Source: Belliella filtrata | GTDB taxonomy: Bacteria; Bacteroidota; Bacteroidia; Cytophagales; Cyclobacteriaceae | NCBI RefSeq assembly: GCF_022549775.1 | Contig: NZ_JAKZGP010000006.1 | Span: 1-64,000, forward strand | Direction of reading: 5' to 3' | Length of the DNA stretch: 64,000 nucleotides | Part shown: positions 8,149 to 17,645 of the stretch, one piece after another | Layout of the letters: every line of letters begins with the position of its first letter | Numbering within the stretch: position 1 is the first letter of the stretch | The notes under the pieces: model-generated | What the model was told of the DNA's origin: nothing | The model's database searches: none | Seen by the model: only the letters and a program-made list of their open reading frames with translations | Made by a program: the position numbers and the translations under genes

Positions 8149-10944
8149 TTAATTTTTAATAAACCGTCTTCTAATGATCTGACGGCCATTATAAAGCTCA
8201 AAGATATAAAGACCTGCTTTAAAATCCCTTATTTCAAGCTCTAAAATATTCGAATCTACATCGGAAGCACCAGAAAGAAGCTCTTTACCAGTAACATCTA
8301 CTACTCTAAAATCAAATTTTCCTACTTCAACTCCAGATTGAACAAATAATTTATCTGAACTTGGATTAGGATAAATATTACATTTCAAATCATTTATTGC
8401 TTCATTATCTATTGAGGTGATGATATCTTCCAAAATATCTCCTTCGGGCATCTCGATCTTTTGGTTAGTATACAGCAGGAACTGATTTGGCCTTAGGTTA
8501 GTATGGAATTCACCTGAACTTACCATGATTTCTTCACCAGTAAAATAATTATACCATGTGCCATTACTAGGAAAATTCAATGTTACATTATTTACGGAAC
8601 TTGTCCCAAAATTCCCATAAAGTACCATTTGCATTTCTTCTCCTATAGAGGTAATTGACTTCACTGACTCCTCTAAACTCAAAGCAACTTCTATAGGTGT
8701 GTTAAACAGATCATGTTCCTGCTTTAAGTTCATCATTGCCTTGTAGAGGTTAAACAGCCGTGACCTGTGAGAATTATTTAGATATTCCCATCTAGTTGGT
8801 TTTATTCCCAACCTGTCATTGTTGAGTTCAAGATCGTATCCAAACTCCTCAAACTGCCAAAGCATTTTGGGACCAGGTATTGCAAAGAAAAAAGTAGCCA
8901 TCAATTGATTCCTATTTACTGCATGATTGATTTGTCTAAAATCTATTGGAGACCTTCGACCATGGATCAATGATTCCCAAATGGTTCTTTCCTCATCATG
9001 ACTTTCCATATAGCTGACCAAGTAATTCTTGTCCCAGCCCCTTGTTTGAAAATATCCCCAATCGAAATTCCTGGAGTTACCTTTAGCCATTTCTCTAAAA
9101 TCATGGTTTAGATTTCCCCAGAACATCAAACCATGGTTTGCCAATTCTTTTTCCTCTTCATTATCAGCAAAGTGTTCCAAGATCACATATGCATCTGGAA
9201 AATCAGCCTTGATTTGATCATAGATATACTTCCAAATTGCAATTCTTGATTCATCTTTTTGACTCCAAAAACCAACATCATTGCCAGAGTTCACTTGTGT
9301 AAAACCTTTGCTCAAATCAAATCTGTAACCATCGAACTTATATTCAGACATCCAGTAATGATTAACAGTATCCACAAATGCCTTGGTATAAGTGCTTTCA
9401 TGGTTGAAATCATACCCTACATTGAATGGATGCTTTGCTTCTCTATTGAACCATGGATTATCTAATGTAGGCGCTCCATAATCGCCATCATTATACAATC
9501 TCACCATAGGACTTTGACCAAAAGCATGATTGAGCACCATATCAAGAATGACCACCATGTCTCTTTTATGTGCCTCATCAATAAGCTCTTTTAACTCATT
9601 TTTGGTACCGTAATATTTATCGGGAGCAAAGAAAAATGATGGATTATATCCCCAAGAAAGATTTCCTTCAAACTCTTTGATAGGCATCAACTCTATAGCA
9701 TTGATCCCTAAGCCTTTGAGATAATCCAAGCGCTCTATTACTGCTTGATAATTCCTTCTTTCATCAAAATCTCTAACTAATAGCTCGTAAACTATCAATT
9801 CTTCAGGCTTAGGTTTGTTATAATCTAGATATTTCCATTGATAGGGCTCTTGACCCGTCTGCAAATAAGAAGCTTGAAAGCTAGTCTTTTCCTGCGGATA
9901 AGGTAAAAGCCCTAGATACCTATTTTGATCTATAATCTCTTGGTCATGAAATGGGTCCGATACCTTGTCAGTATAAGGATCTCCAATTCTAAGCTTACCA
10001 TCAACTAAGTATTGGAAAATATATTCCTTCCCTTTTTCCAAGCCTGTAATTCTTGCCCAAAACTTTTCCCTATCTGGTGTTTGGAACATTTGATAATCAG
10101 GATGTATTTGCCAATCATTGAAGTCTCCAATCACAAATACATTCCTCTTCAAGGGAGCTTCCAATACCAAAACTACTTCTGTGTCAGATATGTAATTGAT
10201 ACCCTTTAAGGCACCTGAAGGTAATGCAGCTAATGGACTTTGATCAACAACATTTATCAATAATTCTTTACTCACCTCCTCTGTTCCTAGTTCTGCCTTG
10301 GCTGTTATTGAAAACGAACCTACGGAATTGCCTTCAAATATATATGATAATTGATCTGCTTGGGTTGCTATAGCAACTACTTGGTCGTCTACTGAGATAC
10401 TTAGACTTGCAATTTCTGAAGAAACTACAGTCACTTCTTGGCTATCGCCTAATTCTAAAAGAAGAGAAGAAACACTTGGGTTAGCTATAAAAACATCAAA
10501 ACCTTGACTCAAATCTATAAAGAAATCACCATTGGTATCACTTTTCCCTTCTCTACTGCCATCCGCATTCCTAAATACCAGTCCTAAACGATAAATAACA
10601 TCCTCTGAATCCTTCTCAAATAGGGTACTTGGGTTTAATTCCCATTCCCAAAGATCATCTTCTCCTTCCACCCTAGTCATTCTAGCATCAGGATTCGATG
10701 TACCCCACTGAAAAGGTACAATCTCCCATGTCGTAGAACTCGCACCCTGAATGACTGCTCCTATATGAATATATACTGCATCAGCACCTATCAGACCTGA
10801 GGTGCCTTGTGAAGCATCGTAGATGATCTTGATATTCTGATCTGCGCGGGGAAATGCTGGCTGCGTTGTGATTTGAGCAATGATCTGGTTTTGAAAACCA
10901 AAAAACAGTACAAAAAACAAAACTTGAGTAAACCTATTATACAT
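8149..10944 (-). CDS. T9SS-secreted GH13 alpha-amylase
   Basis: A 931-residue extracellular amylase. Order: signal peptide (about 1-23), an N-terminal beta domain (about 25-155), an Ig-like stretch, an E-set/CBM48-like domain at about 255-345 (VFVIGDFNDWQI), then the GH13 barrel with DMVLNHAFG, GYRFDLSKGF (nucleophile Asp543), VILEHFAD (acid Glu590) and MESHDEER (Asp650), a C-terminal beta domain, and a type A T9SS sorting domain in the last 75 residues (CNIYPNPSSDKLFV, then GLYIFELYNG). It should be exported by Sec and anchored or released by T9SS to attack starch outside the cell. It lies between susE and fbaA. Two in-frame Asn/Thr-rich linkers separate domains; nothing is broken. Confidence 0.94.
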   Translation of the reverse strand: MYNRFTQVLFFVLFFGFQNQIIAQITTQPAFPRADQNIKIIYDASQGTSGLIGADAVYIHIGAVIQGASSTTWEIVPFQWGTSNPDARMTRVEGEDDLWEWELNPSTLFEKDSEDVIYRLGLVFRNADGSREGKSDTNGDFFIDLSQGFDVFIANPSVSSLLLELGDSQEVTVVSSEIASLSISVDDQVVAIATQADQLSYIFEGNSVGSFSITAKAELGTEEVSKELLINVVDQSPLAALPSGALKGINYISDTEVVLVLEAPLKRNVFVIGDFNDWQIHPDYQMFQTPDREKFWARITGLEKGKEYIFQYLVDGKLRIGDPYTDKVSDPFHDQEIIDQNRYLGLLPYPQEKTSFQASYLQTGQEPYQWKYLDYNKPKPEELIVYELLVRDFDERRNYQAVIERLDYLKGLGINAIELMPIKEFEGNLSWGYNPSFFFAPDKYYGTKNELKELIDEAHKRDMVVILDMVLNHAFGQSPMVRLYNDGDYGAPTLDNPWFNREAKHPFNVGYDFNHESTYTKAFVDTVNHYWMSEYKFDGYRFDLSKGFTQVNSGNDVGFWSQKDESRIAIWKYIYDQIKADFPDAYVILEHFADNEEEKELANHGLMFWGNLNHDFREMAKGNSRNFDWGYFQTRGWDKNYLVSYMESHDEERTIWESLIHGRRSPIDFRQINHAVNRNQLMATFFFAIPGPKMLWQFEEFGYDLELNNDRLGIKPTRWEYLNNSHRSRLFNLYKAMMNLKQEHDLFNTPIEVALSLEESVKSITSIGEEMQMVLYGNFGTSSVNNVTLNFPSNGTWYNYFTGEEIMVSSGEFHTNLRPNQFLLYTNQKIEMPEGDILEDIITSIDNEAINDLKCNIYPNPSSDKLFVQSGVEVGKFDFRVVDVTGKELLSGASDVDSNILELEIRDFKAGLYIFELYNGRQIIRRRFIKN

Positions 10945-11003
10945 TACATTTTGGAAATGAGGAGGTTGAAAGTGAACTACATTGGTGATGAATTAAAAAA
11001 AGA

Positions 11004-11028
11004 AAAGTACTGGATATACCAGTACTTT
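11004..11028 (-). terminator. Hairpin between susE-like gene and amylase
   Basis: AAAGTACTGG (11004-11013) pairs with CCAGTACTTT (11019-11028), followed on the minus strand by a T-rich run at 10994-11003. It lies downstream of the SusE-like gene. It could attenuate read-through, giving more of the binding lipoprotein than of the enzymes, or end the susE transcript. Confidence 0.6.
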
Positions 11029-11046
11029 CTTTGAAGCGCTTTACCG

Positions 11047-12096
11047 CTAATTCTTTGTTATTGAATATCTAATTTCCCAAGGCGTCTTCATGTCAAGAAT
11101 TATTGTATAGTTCCCCGCCTCAGCTACTGGAATATCATCCCCGTCAATTTCAAGGACACCGTCTTCATCTGTCATTCCAAAGTTATCATCCCAAGAAACA
11201 TCTTCTGTTCTAAACTTAAAGTTCCCTACCGCTAGATCAATGGTAATAGTAAGCACATTTTCATCTCTATCAAAGGACATAGGCGTTTCTGTATTCCAGC
11301 CTCCTGGAGTAGCATCACCGATAATACCCCAAGTTCCTATTCTCTCAAGTTCATACGTTAGATTTTCCAAATCTGCTTTTACTCTGTAGGTTCCAAATCC
11401 ATCTGCAATATCCAAATTTCCTCCTCCTTCTGCCAAAGAGTTTGCACTGGCTCCCAAACCATAATCAGGGAAATCATCCCAAGCAGGACCTGTAATAAAT
11501 TTAAACTCTCCGGTTCCAGAAAGTATATGAACAAAGCCCTCATAAACATCATCAGATCCCTCAGAATAAATAATTGTGAAGTTATTTTCTGGATTCCAAC
11601 CTTGATAATCCCCTGGTATTCTCAATGAAGGGAACTCTATTTGAGTTGGGTAAGTGGTAACTGAAATAGTAGTCACCGGCCCTGTAACACTGGGTAGGCT
11701 TTCACGAGCAGGGTCAGCTAAAACCCTAAACTCTAAATTACCAGCTACTTCTGGTTCAAGACCTTTAGCTACTGCTCTCCTATTCAAATCATTTATATTA
11801 ACCTCAACTGTGGTCAAAGTATCAGATCCCACAGCCACTGGAGCAGCAAAATTATTCCCAACAGCATCTATTTGTATCGTATAGGTAACTAAACCTGCTT
11901 CAACTCCGAAGTCTCCTGGAGTAATATTAAAAACTAATACATCGTCCGAATTTTCACTCAAAAGTACCAAATTACTTGGCGGACTCGCCAAGGATGCTCC
12001 AGATTGGTTTATAAGCCTAGGCTCATCAATTGTTTCACAAGACCACATTAATGGTAATGTAAAAATGAATAACATTAGTTTGGTAATAATTCTCAT
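11047..12096 (-). CDS. SusE-like outer-membrane starch-binding lipoprotein
   Basis: 349 residues with a lipoprotein signal (ending LPLMWSC). Residues about 35-150 form the SusE N-terminal Ig-like domain; two tandem carbohydrate-binding modules follow, marked by SLRIPGDYQGWNPEN (about 165) and WGIIGDATPGGWN (about 255), each with the aromatic-rich beta sandwich that binds malto-oligosaccharides in SusE/SusF. It does not hydrolyse but captures starch at the cell surface. SusE is normally encoded right after susC and susD; here its 5' side is a 350-bp regulatory region and then a divergent lacI, so it is an orphan. A LacI-type operator lies in that region. Confidence 0.85.
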   Translation of the reverse strand: MRIITKLMLFIFTLPLMWSCETIDEPRLINQSGASLASPPSNLVLLSENSDDVLVFNITPGDFGVEAGLVTYTIQIDAVGNNFAAPVAVGSDTLTTVEVNINDLNRRAVAKGLEPEVAGNLEFRVLADPARESLPSVTGPVTTISVTTYPTQIEFPSLRIPGDYQGWNPENNFTIIYSEGSDDVYEGFVHILSGTGEFKFITGPAWDDFPDYGLGASANSLAEGGGNLDIADGFGTYRVKADLENLTYELERIGTWGIIGDATPGGWNTETPMSFDRDENVLTITIDLAVGNFKFRTEDVSWDDNFGMTDEDGVLEIDGDDIPVAEAGNYTIILDMKTPWEIRYSITKN

Positions 12097-12446
12097 TGGT
12101 AGATTGATTTTAGGTGTTTATTGTTAATTTCAACATTAATATATTAACATTTTGAATAAGTATAATGCAAACTCCTTGTTTGAAAAGAAAATCTAATCAT
12201 AAGTACTCAATATGAAAACTTAACTATATTATACAAATTGGTATTACAGAACAAATATTATTTTTAAAAACTATCTTAATTATTTTATGCAATCGTCACC
12301 GCAAACGATTGCAATAAATATATTTTTATGAAAAGTTGAATATTCAGTATTGTCTTATCTCAAAATCATATGCAATTTTTATCTAAACATGGCATTTGAA
12401 TTTTTGATTTTCATTACCTTTAAAATATTAGAATAATATAATTTTC
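12097..12446. promoter_or_regulatory. Divergent control region of susE and lacI
   Basis: This 350-bp AT-rich region holds no gene and no trace of SusC or SusD sequence that I can see. It must contain the promoters of the minus-strand starch run and of lacI. A -7-like TACCTTTA (12415-12422) lies 24 bp before lacI, one mismatch from consensus. The operator at 12288-12313 is listed separately. Confidence 0.6.
12288..12313. promoter_or_regulatory. LacI-family operator
   Basis: TGCAATCGT (12288-12296) and ACGATTGCA (12305-12313) are exact reverse complements, 8 bp apart. The right half lies in GCAAACGATTGC (12301-12312), which matches the GCAAnCGnTTGC-like operators of LacI-family regulators with the central CG. 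The same 11-mer GCAAACGATTG recurs before the GH31 gene. The likely ligand of these sites is the LacI-type protein encoded at 12447; that link is inference. Confidence 0.72.
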
Positions 12447-13475
12447 ATGAAACTAGGTCAAGCCACCATTAAGGATATAGCAAAAGCGCTAAATGTTTCC
12501 GCTTCTACTGTATCCAGAGCACTAAAAGATTACCCAGGAATTAGCAATGAAACCAAAAAGAAAGTAAAGGAACTTGCCGAGCACCTCAATTACCGACCAA
12601 ATGCTGTAGCTCTTAGCCTAAGAAAGAGTAAATCAAATACCATTGGGGTAATTATACCAGAAGTGGTTCATTTCTTCTTTTCTACTGTAATCAGTGGAAT
12701 TGAAGAAGTTGCATTTGCCAATGGATATAATGTGGTCTTATGTCAGACAAATGAAAAATTTGCAAGAGAACTCTCTAGCATCGAAACCATGCTCGATAAT
12801 CAAATCGATGGTCTTTTGATTAGTTATTCCAAAGAAACTGAGGATTTCAATCATTTTCAAAAACTTATAGATTTAAATTTCCCAATAGTTTTTTTTGATA
12901 GAGTTCCAGAAATACCCAATACCGTAAATGTCATAGTAAATGATTTTCAAGGTGCATATGATGCTACAAAACACCTTATTGATCAAGGATATAAAAACTT
13001 TGCACACCTAGCTGGGCCAAAGAACCTTACCATTAGTAAGAAGAGAATGGAGGGATACAAAGAAGCTTTGGAAGATCATAAAATTGATATTAACCCAGAG
13101 TGGATGTTTCATTGTCCAGAGGGAAGTAAAGAAGAAAGTATTCGAATCATAAAAACGCTATATCAAAAAGGTGGGGAATTACCAGATGCTATTTTTGCTA
13201 GTAATGATATTGCCGCAGCAGGTGCCATGGTCGCCCTCAAAGATTTAGGCTATCAAATACCCGCTCAAGTTGGAGTTGTTGGGTTTTCAAATTGGCAATT
13301 TTGCTCCATGATAGACCCTCCCTTGTCCACAATAGCTCAGCCAGGATTCAAAATGGGAGAGATCGCTACTAGCCTTCTGTTGACTTGCATAGCTGAGAAA
13401 GACACCTCTAATAAAGAGGGTAAAACCGTCATTCTAGATACAGAACTACTCATCCGACAGTCCTCCCAAAAATAG
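12447..13475 (+). CDS. LacI-family transcriptional regulator of the starch locus
   Basis: 342 residues: a LacI helix-turn-helix at the N-terminus (TIKDIAKALNVSASTVSRALKDYPGIS, residues about 7-33) with hinge helix near NYRPNAVALSLRK, then a periplasmic-binding-protein-like effector domain (about 62-335) that would sense a sugar. Cytoplasmic DNA-binding dimer. It is divergent from the susE run and upstream of GH31 and MFS genes, and both sides carry the GCAAACGATTG operator core, so it most likely controls maltodextrin use, including its own expression. Activator or repressor cannot be told. Confidence 0.93.
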   Translation: MKLGQATIKDIAKALNVSASTVSRALKDYPGISNETKKKVKELAEHLNYRPNAVALSLRKSKSNTIGVIIPEVVHFFFSTVISGIEEVAFANGYNVVLCQTNEKFARELSSIETMLDNQIDGLLISYSKETEDFNHFQKLIDLNFPIVFFDRVPEIPNTVNVIVNDFQGAYDATKHLIDQGYKNFAHLAGPKNLTISKKRMEGYKEALEDHKIDINPEWMFHCPEGSKEESIRIIKTLYQKGGELPDAIFASNDIAAAGAMVALKDLGYQIPAQVGVVGFSNWQFCSMIDPPLSTIAQPGFKMGEIATSLLLTCIAEKDTSNKEGKTVILDTELLIRQSSQK

Positions 13476-13512
13476 GATATGATTTTTTTTAATATTTCTT
13501 GTACTAATTTAT

Positions 13513-13523
13513 GCAAACGATTG
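13513..13523. promoter_or_regulatory. Second LacI-type operator core before GH31
   Basis: GCAAACGATTG repeats the core of the operator at 12301-12311 exactly, in the 220-bp gap between lacI and the GH31 gene, about 170 bp before the GH31 start. The surrounding dyad is weaker here than in the first site (TTGAA instead of TTGCA at the right end). A -7-like TTACTTTG lies nearer the gene. Confidence 0.6.
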
Positions 13524-13695
13524 AATACCGCTTGATTATCAAAATTAAAGGTTTGTTTGTACACTAAGTTGCTTTAAAAACACATACTACATTCACTGTA
13601 CTTTTTTACTTTGATTTTCATTTATAAATTTATGAGAAATCAGTACTCAAACTAGATGCTGATTGCTCATAAATTCTAGCACTTAATCATTGCAA

Positions 13696-16113
13696 ATGGA
13701 AAACTCTTCTAATCATTCCCAAAATGCTCACGTCGGTAATGTGAAAACTATCACTTACCAAAAAAATTCAATTTCAGGAACGACAGATACCGCATATTTT
13801 AAAATCTCAGTTTTTTCAACGGAAGTTATAAGGGTTCAAGTGAATAAGTTCTCACAATTTTATCCGAACCCATACAGTGTGATAAAAGATCAAAATATTG
13901 ACACCAACATCGAAATCAAAAAATCTGATGGACAGTCGATTATTGCAACAGACAAATTAGAAGTTGTCATTAATCATCAACCTTTTCATATCAAATTCAA
14001 TGATCAATCTGGCCAGATCCTCAATGAGGATGATGAATCCTTTTCTATTTCTTGGCTCGGAACTGAAGTCACCAACTATAAAAAACTACAACCAAATGAG
14101 AAATTTATAGGCCTTGGAGAAAAGACAGGCAACTTAGACAGATCTGGGGCAGCTTATACAAACTGGAATACTGATTATTTTGCTTACGGGGTTGGCGATG
14201 ATCCTCTCTATATGTCTATCCCCTTTTACATGGGAGTATTAGAAAACCGTGCCTATGGAATATTTTTTGACAATACCCACAAATCCATTTTTAATTTTGG
14301 CGCTTCAAATAGGCGCTTCATGTACTACTCAGCAGATGATGGGGACATGGATTACTATTTTATTCATGATGATTCAGTAGCTGATATTATATCTCACTAT
14401 ACTTCTTTGACCGGACGCATGGAGTTGCCTCCAAAGTGGGCACTTGGATTTCAACAGTGTAGGTATTCTTACTACCCAGAATCAGAGGTATTGACGCTAG
14501 CCAATACGTTTAGAGATAAGAAAATGCCCGCTGATGTCATCTATTTGGATATTCATCATATGGAAAAATACAAGGTATTCACCTTTGATGGTGAGAAATT
14601 TCCAAATCCTCAACAAATGATTCAAAGTCTTAAAGAAAAAGGCTTTAGGGTAGTTGTAATTATGGACCCGGGCATCAAAGTTGAGAAAGGTTACGATCCA
14701 TATGATGATGGTAAAGCTAACGACCTCTTTATTAAGTTTCCTGATGGAGAAGATTATGAAGGCCAAGTTTGGCCAGGATGGTGTACATTCCCAGATTTCA
14801 CCATGGAGAAAACAAGAAAATGGTGGGGAGAAAAGATGAAATTCTACAAAGATGCAGGAGTAGACGGGTATTGGACCGATATGAATGAGCCCGCTTCATG
14901 GGGTCAATTTACTCCAAATCTTATAAATTTTGATTATGAAGGAGAACAAGTAAGTCATAGAAAGGCAAGAAATATCTACGGCATGCAAATGGCTAAAGCA
15001 GCAAAAGAAGGTAGCGAAAAGCAAAACCCTAAAGAAAGGCCTTTTGTCCTCACAAGAGCTGGTTTCTCTGGAGTTCAGCGGTATGCAGCGGCATGGACCG
15101 GTGACAATGTCTCCACTGATGCTCACATGCTAGCAGGCATCAGGTTAGTGAATAGTTTAGGAATAAGCGGTGTATCATTTGCAGGTTACGACATTGGAGG
15201 GTTTGCAGGTGAAGCAAGCAAGGGTTTGTTTGCCAGATGGATGAGTATCGCGGCATTTGCTCCACTTTTCAGGGCACATTCTATGATCAACTCAAATGAT
15301 GCCGAGCCATGGGCATTTGGAGAAGAAGTAGAAGAAATTTCGAGAAATTACATGAAGCTTAGGTATCAACTTTTACCGACAATCTACAGTTATTTTTATA
15401 AAAGTGCCATGACAGGGCAATCAATTGCCACAAGTTTAGCTATTCCATATAGCTTTGATAAAAAAATATACTCAGGTGCTTACCAAAATCAATACCTATT
15501 TTGTGATAGCTTTCTTATCGCACCAGTAGAAAGCTTCAAAGAGATTACAAAAGTATATTTACCAGAGGGAGATTGGTATTACTTTTATGATGATAAAAAA
15601 TATATAGGAAAAAATGAGATATATGTAGATTGTCCTTTAAGCTATTTACCAGTTTTTGTGAAAGCTGGAGCTGTCTTCACCATGCAATCTTCCATACAGC
15701 ATACAGCAGATCAAAATGATGGTCACCTTCATGTTCATGTATATGCTGGAAAAGTTGAGCAAAATTTTGTGCATTATGAAGATGATGGCATTTCTTTATC
15801 ACATTTGAAAGGTGAATATCTAAAAAGAAATATCATTTGGAACTCCGCAAAGAAAAAATTACACTTCGAATCAACAGAAGGAAATTACGTTTCAGATTTC
15901 CACACGATAGTGATTCATTTGCATGGATTCAGCGATAGCGATATCCAAATTGATCAACAATCCTATACAACTCATCTAGGTGATTTTGCTTTTTTAGACA
16001 AACTCACTGATTTTGACCCCCTACCTGATCATAGTCATCCACACTTGAAAATTAAAGAATTGATATCTTTTACAATTCCATATCAAGCTGAGGACTTCAC
16101 TATTCAATTTTAG
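13696..16113 (+). CDS. GH31 alpha-glucosidase, cytoplasmic
   Basis: Releases glucose from the non-reducing end of alpha-glucosides such as maltose and short malto-oligosaccharides. The ATG at 13696 (805 residues) is preferred over a TTG at 13690. No signal peptide, so it acts in the cytoplasm on imported sugar. An N-terminal galactose-mutarotase-like beta domain (about 1-235) precedes the barrel; the nucleophile Asp395 lies in GYWTDMNEP and the acid Asp470 in WTGDNVS, both intact. QCRYSYYPE and FAGYDIGGF are also typical of family 31. The MFS gene starts 33 bp downstream, so uptake and hydrolysis are co-expressed. Confidence 0.93.
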   Translation: MENSSNHSQNAHVGNVKTITYQKNSISGTTDTAYFKISVFSTEVIRVQVNKFSQFYPNPYSVIKDQNIDTNIEIKKSDGQSIIATDKLEVVINHQPFHIKFNDQSGQILNEDDESFSISWLGTEVTNYKKLQPNEKFIGLGEKTGNLDRSGAAYTNWNTDYFAYGVGDDPLYMSIPFYMGVLENRAYGIFFDNTHKSIFNFGASNRRFMYYSADDGDMDYYFIHDDSVADIISHYTSLTGRMELPPKWALGFQQCRYSYYPESEVLTLANTFRDKKMPADVIYLDIHHMEKYKVFTFDGEKFPNPQQMIQSLKEKGFRVVVIMDPGIKVEKGYDPYDDGKANDLFIKFPDGEDYEGQVWPGWCTFPDFTMEKTRKWWGEKMKFYKDAGVDGYWTDMNEPASWGQFTPNLINFDYEGEQVSHRKARNIYGMQMAKAAKEGSEKQNPKERPFVLTRAGFSGVQRYAAAWTGDNVSTDAHMLAGIRLVNSLGISGVSFAGYDIGGFAGEASKGLFARWMSIAAFAPLFRAHSMINSNDAEPWAFGEEVEEISRNYMKLRYQLLPTIYSYFYKSAMTGQSIATSLAIPYSFDKKIYSGAYQNQYLFCDSFLIAPVESFKEITKVYLPEGDWYYFYDDKKYIGKNEIYVDCPLSYLPVFVKAGAVFTMQSSIQHTADQNDGHLHVHVYAGKVEQNFVHYEDDGISLSHLKGEYLKRNIIWNSAKKKLHFESTEGNYVSDFHTIVIHLHGFSDSDIQIDQQSYTTHLGDFAFLDKLTDFDPLPDHSHPHLKIKELISFTIPYQAEDFTIQF

Positions 16114-16146
16114 TTTACTCATAACAATTAACAACCCACCCAAAAG

Positions 16147-17481
16147 ATGCATGTAGAAGGAAATAAACCAAAGCTTAGCTTTTGGCAAATTTGGAATATG
16201 AGTTTCGGGTTTCTGGGAATTCAATTTGGATTTGCCCTTCAAGGCGGATTTATGTCAAGGATATTCCAGACCCTTGGAGCTGAAAAAGATGCGATTCCCA
16301 TGCTATGGATTGCTGCGCCACTGACAGGACTAATCGTACAACCGATCGTAGGCTATCTAAGTGATCGCACTTGGCATCCCATTCTTGGAAGACGAAGACC
16401 ATTTTTCTTCATTGGTGCTGTACTTAGCACATTGGCTTTGTTTTTTGCACCTTATTCCAGTGCATTATGGATGGCCGTAGGCTCGCTATGGATACTTGAT
16501 GCTTCCATCAATATCAGTATGGAACCATTTAGAGCCTTGGTGGCAGACAAGCTACCTGATAGTCAACGCTCTTATGGATTTGTAGTACAAACCTTAATTA
16601 TTGGGATTGGTACTTGGATAGCAAGCAATTTGCCTTGGTTTATGACTCAGTTAGGAGTTTCAAATACTGCAGGCCCAGGTGTTATACCTGATTCTGTCAA
16701 GTTTGCATTTGGAATAGGTGCATTTGTATTGTTTTCAAGTATTTTGATTACCATTCTGACGACCAAAGAATACCCACCAGAGAACCTGGAAGCTTTTCAA
16801 GAAGAAAAAGAGAAAAATCGCGGATTTTTGTATGGAGTATTTGAAATTTTCAAGAATATCGTTAGCATGCCCAAAGTTATGTTCCAGTTGGGGCTTGTTC
16901 AATTCTTCTCATGGTTTGCCTTTTTTACCATGTGGAGTTTTGCAACTCCTGCCATTACCGAGCATATCTTTGGTGCCACAGACCCCACTTCCTTAGCTTA
17001 CAATAATGCAGCAGACAGTGTTGGAAATTATCTTGGCACTTATGGTTTGACGTCTATGTTTTTTGCGCTGACCCTAGCCATGATTACGAGTAAAATCAAA
17101 ATTAACCGAAAACTAGTCCATATGCTTAGTCTCATTGCTGGCGGGATTGGATTTATAAGTATATATTATGTAAAAGAAGCATGGATGCTTCACATAAGCT
17201 TCTCTTTAGTAGGTATTGCTTGGGCAAGTATACTTTCCATGCCTTATGCCATGCTCTCCAGCTCTGTAAATCCTAAAAAAATGGGTGTTTTCATGGGGAT
17301 TTTTAACATGTTCATCGTACTTCCTCAGATTCTTGCTGCCTTAGGAGGTATCAATTTCTTATACAAACTTTTGTTTGGCGAAAATGTAGTATTTACGATG
17401 GTTTTGGCTGGTACATCTTTGTTCATAGCAGGTCTTTGTACCTTATTGATTACGAACAAAGCTGTGACTCATGATGGGTAA
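16147..17481 (+). CDS. MFS sugar transporter, maltose/oligosaccharide type
   Basis: A 444-residue inner-membrane permease with about 12 hydrophobic helices. The motif RTWHPILGRRRPFFFIGAV between TM2 and TM3 is the GRRRP signature of SUC/SLC45-like sugar:cation symporters, which in Bacteroidetes are often encoded with maltose enzymes. It would carry maltose or maltodextrins made by the secreted GH13 enzymes into the cytoplasm for the GH31 enzyme. It is the last gene of the plus-strand run; a hairpin follows at 17569-17614. Substrate is inferred from neighbours only. Confidence 0.88.
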   Translation: MHVEGNKPKLSFWQIWNMSFGFLGIQFGFALQGGFMSRIFQTLGAEKDAIPMLWIAAPLTGLIVQPIVGYLSDRTWHPILGRRRPFFFIGAVLSTLALFFAPYSSALWMAVGSLWILDASINISMEPFRALVADKLPDSQRSYGFVVQTLIIGIGTWIASNLPWFMTQLGVSNTAGPGVIPDSVKFAFGIGAFVLFSSILITILTTKEYPPENLEAFQEEKEKNRGFLYGVFEIFKNIVSMPKVMFQLGLVQFFSWFAFFTMWSFATPAITEHIFGATDPTSLAYNNAADSVGNYLGTYGLTSMFFALTLAMITSKIKINRKLVHMLSLIAGGIGFISIYYVKEAWMLHISFSLVGIAWASILSMPYAMLSSSVNPKKMGVFMGIFNMFIVLPQILAALGGINFLYKLLFGENVVFTMVLAGTSLFIAGLCTLLITNKAVTHDG

Positions 17482-17568
17482 AAAGTCAACTACTAATGTT
17501 TAAAAAAATTATTTACACCCTTTGTGAAGGTTGAAAATCAGCATTCGGTCTTTAAATTTTGATTGTAT

Positions 17569-17614
17569 GATACGTTAATGGTATGCTTAATTATAAACAC
17601 GCCATTGACGTATC
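17569..17614. terminator. Hairpin between convergent genes
   Basis: GATACGTTAATGG (17569-17581) pairs with CCATTGACGTATC (17602-17614) with one mismatch and a 20-nt loop. It separates the MFS gene from the convergent lipoprotein gene; flanking T-runs are short, so termination strength is uncertain. Confidence 0.5.
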
Positions 17615-17645
17615 TATTTAAATAATAATATCCAATACATAAGTT

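Noticed and set aside
12097-12446. Hidden SusC/SusD remnant upstream of the susE-like gene
   Set aside because: Reading the region in both strands gave no SusC or SusD-like text, only AT-rich sequence and the operator.
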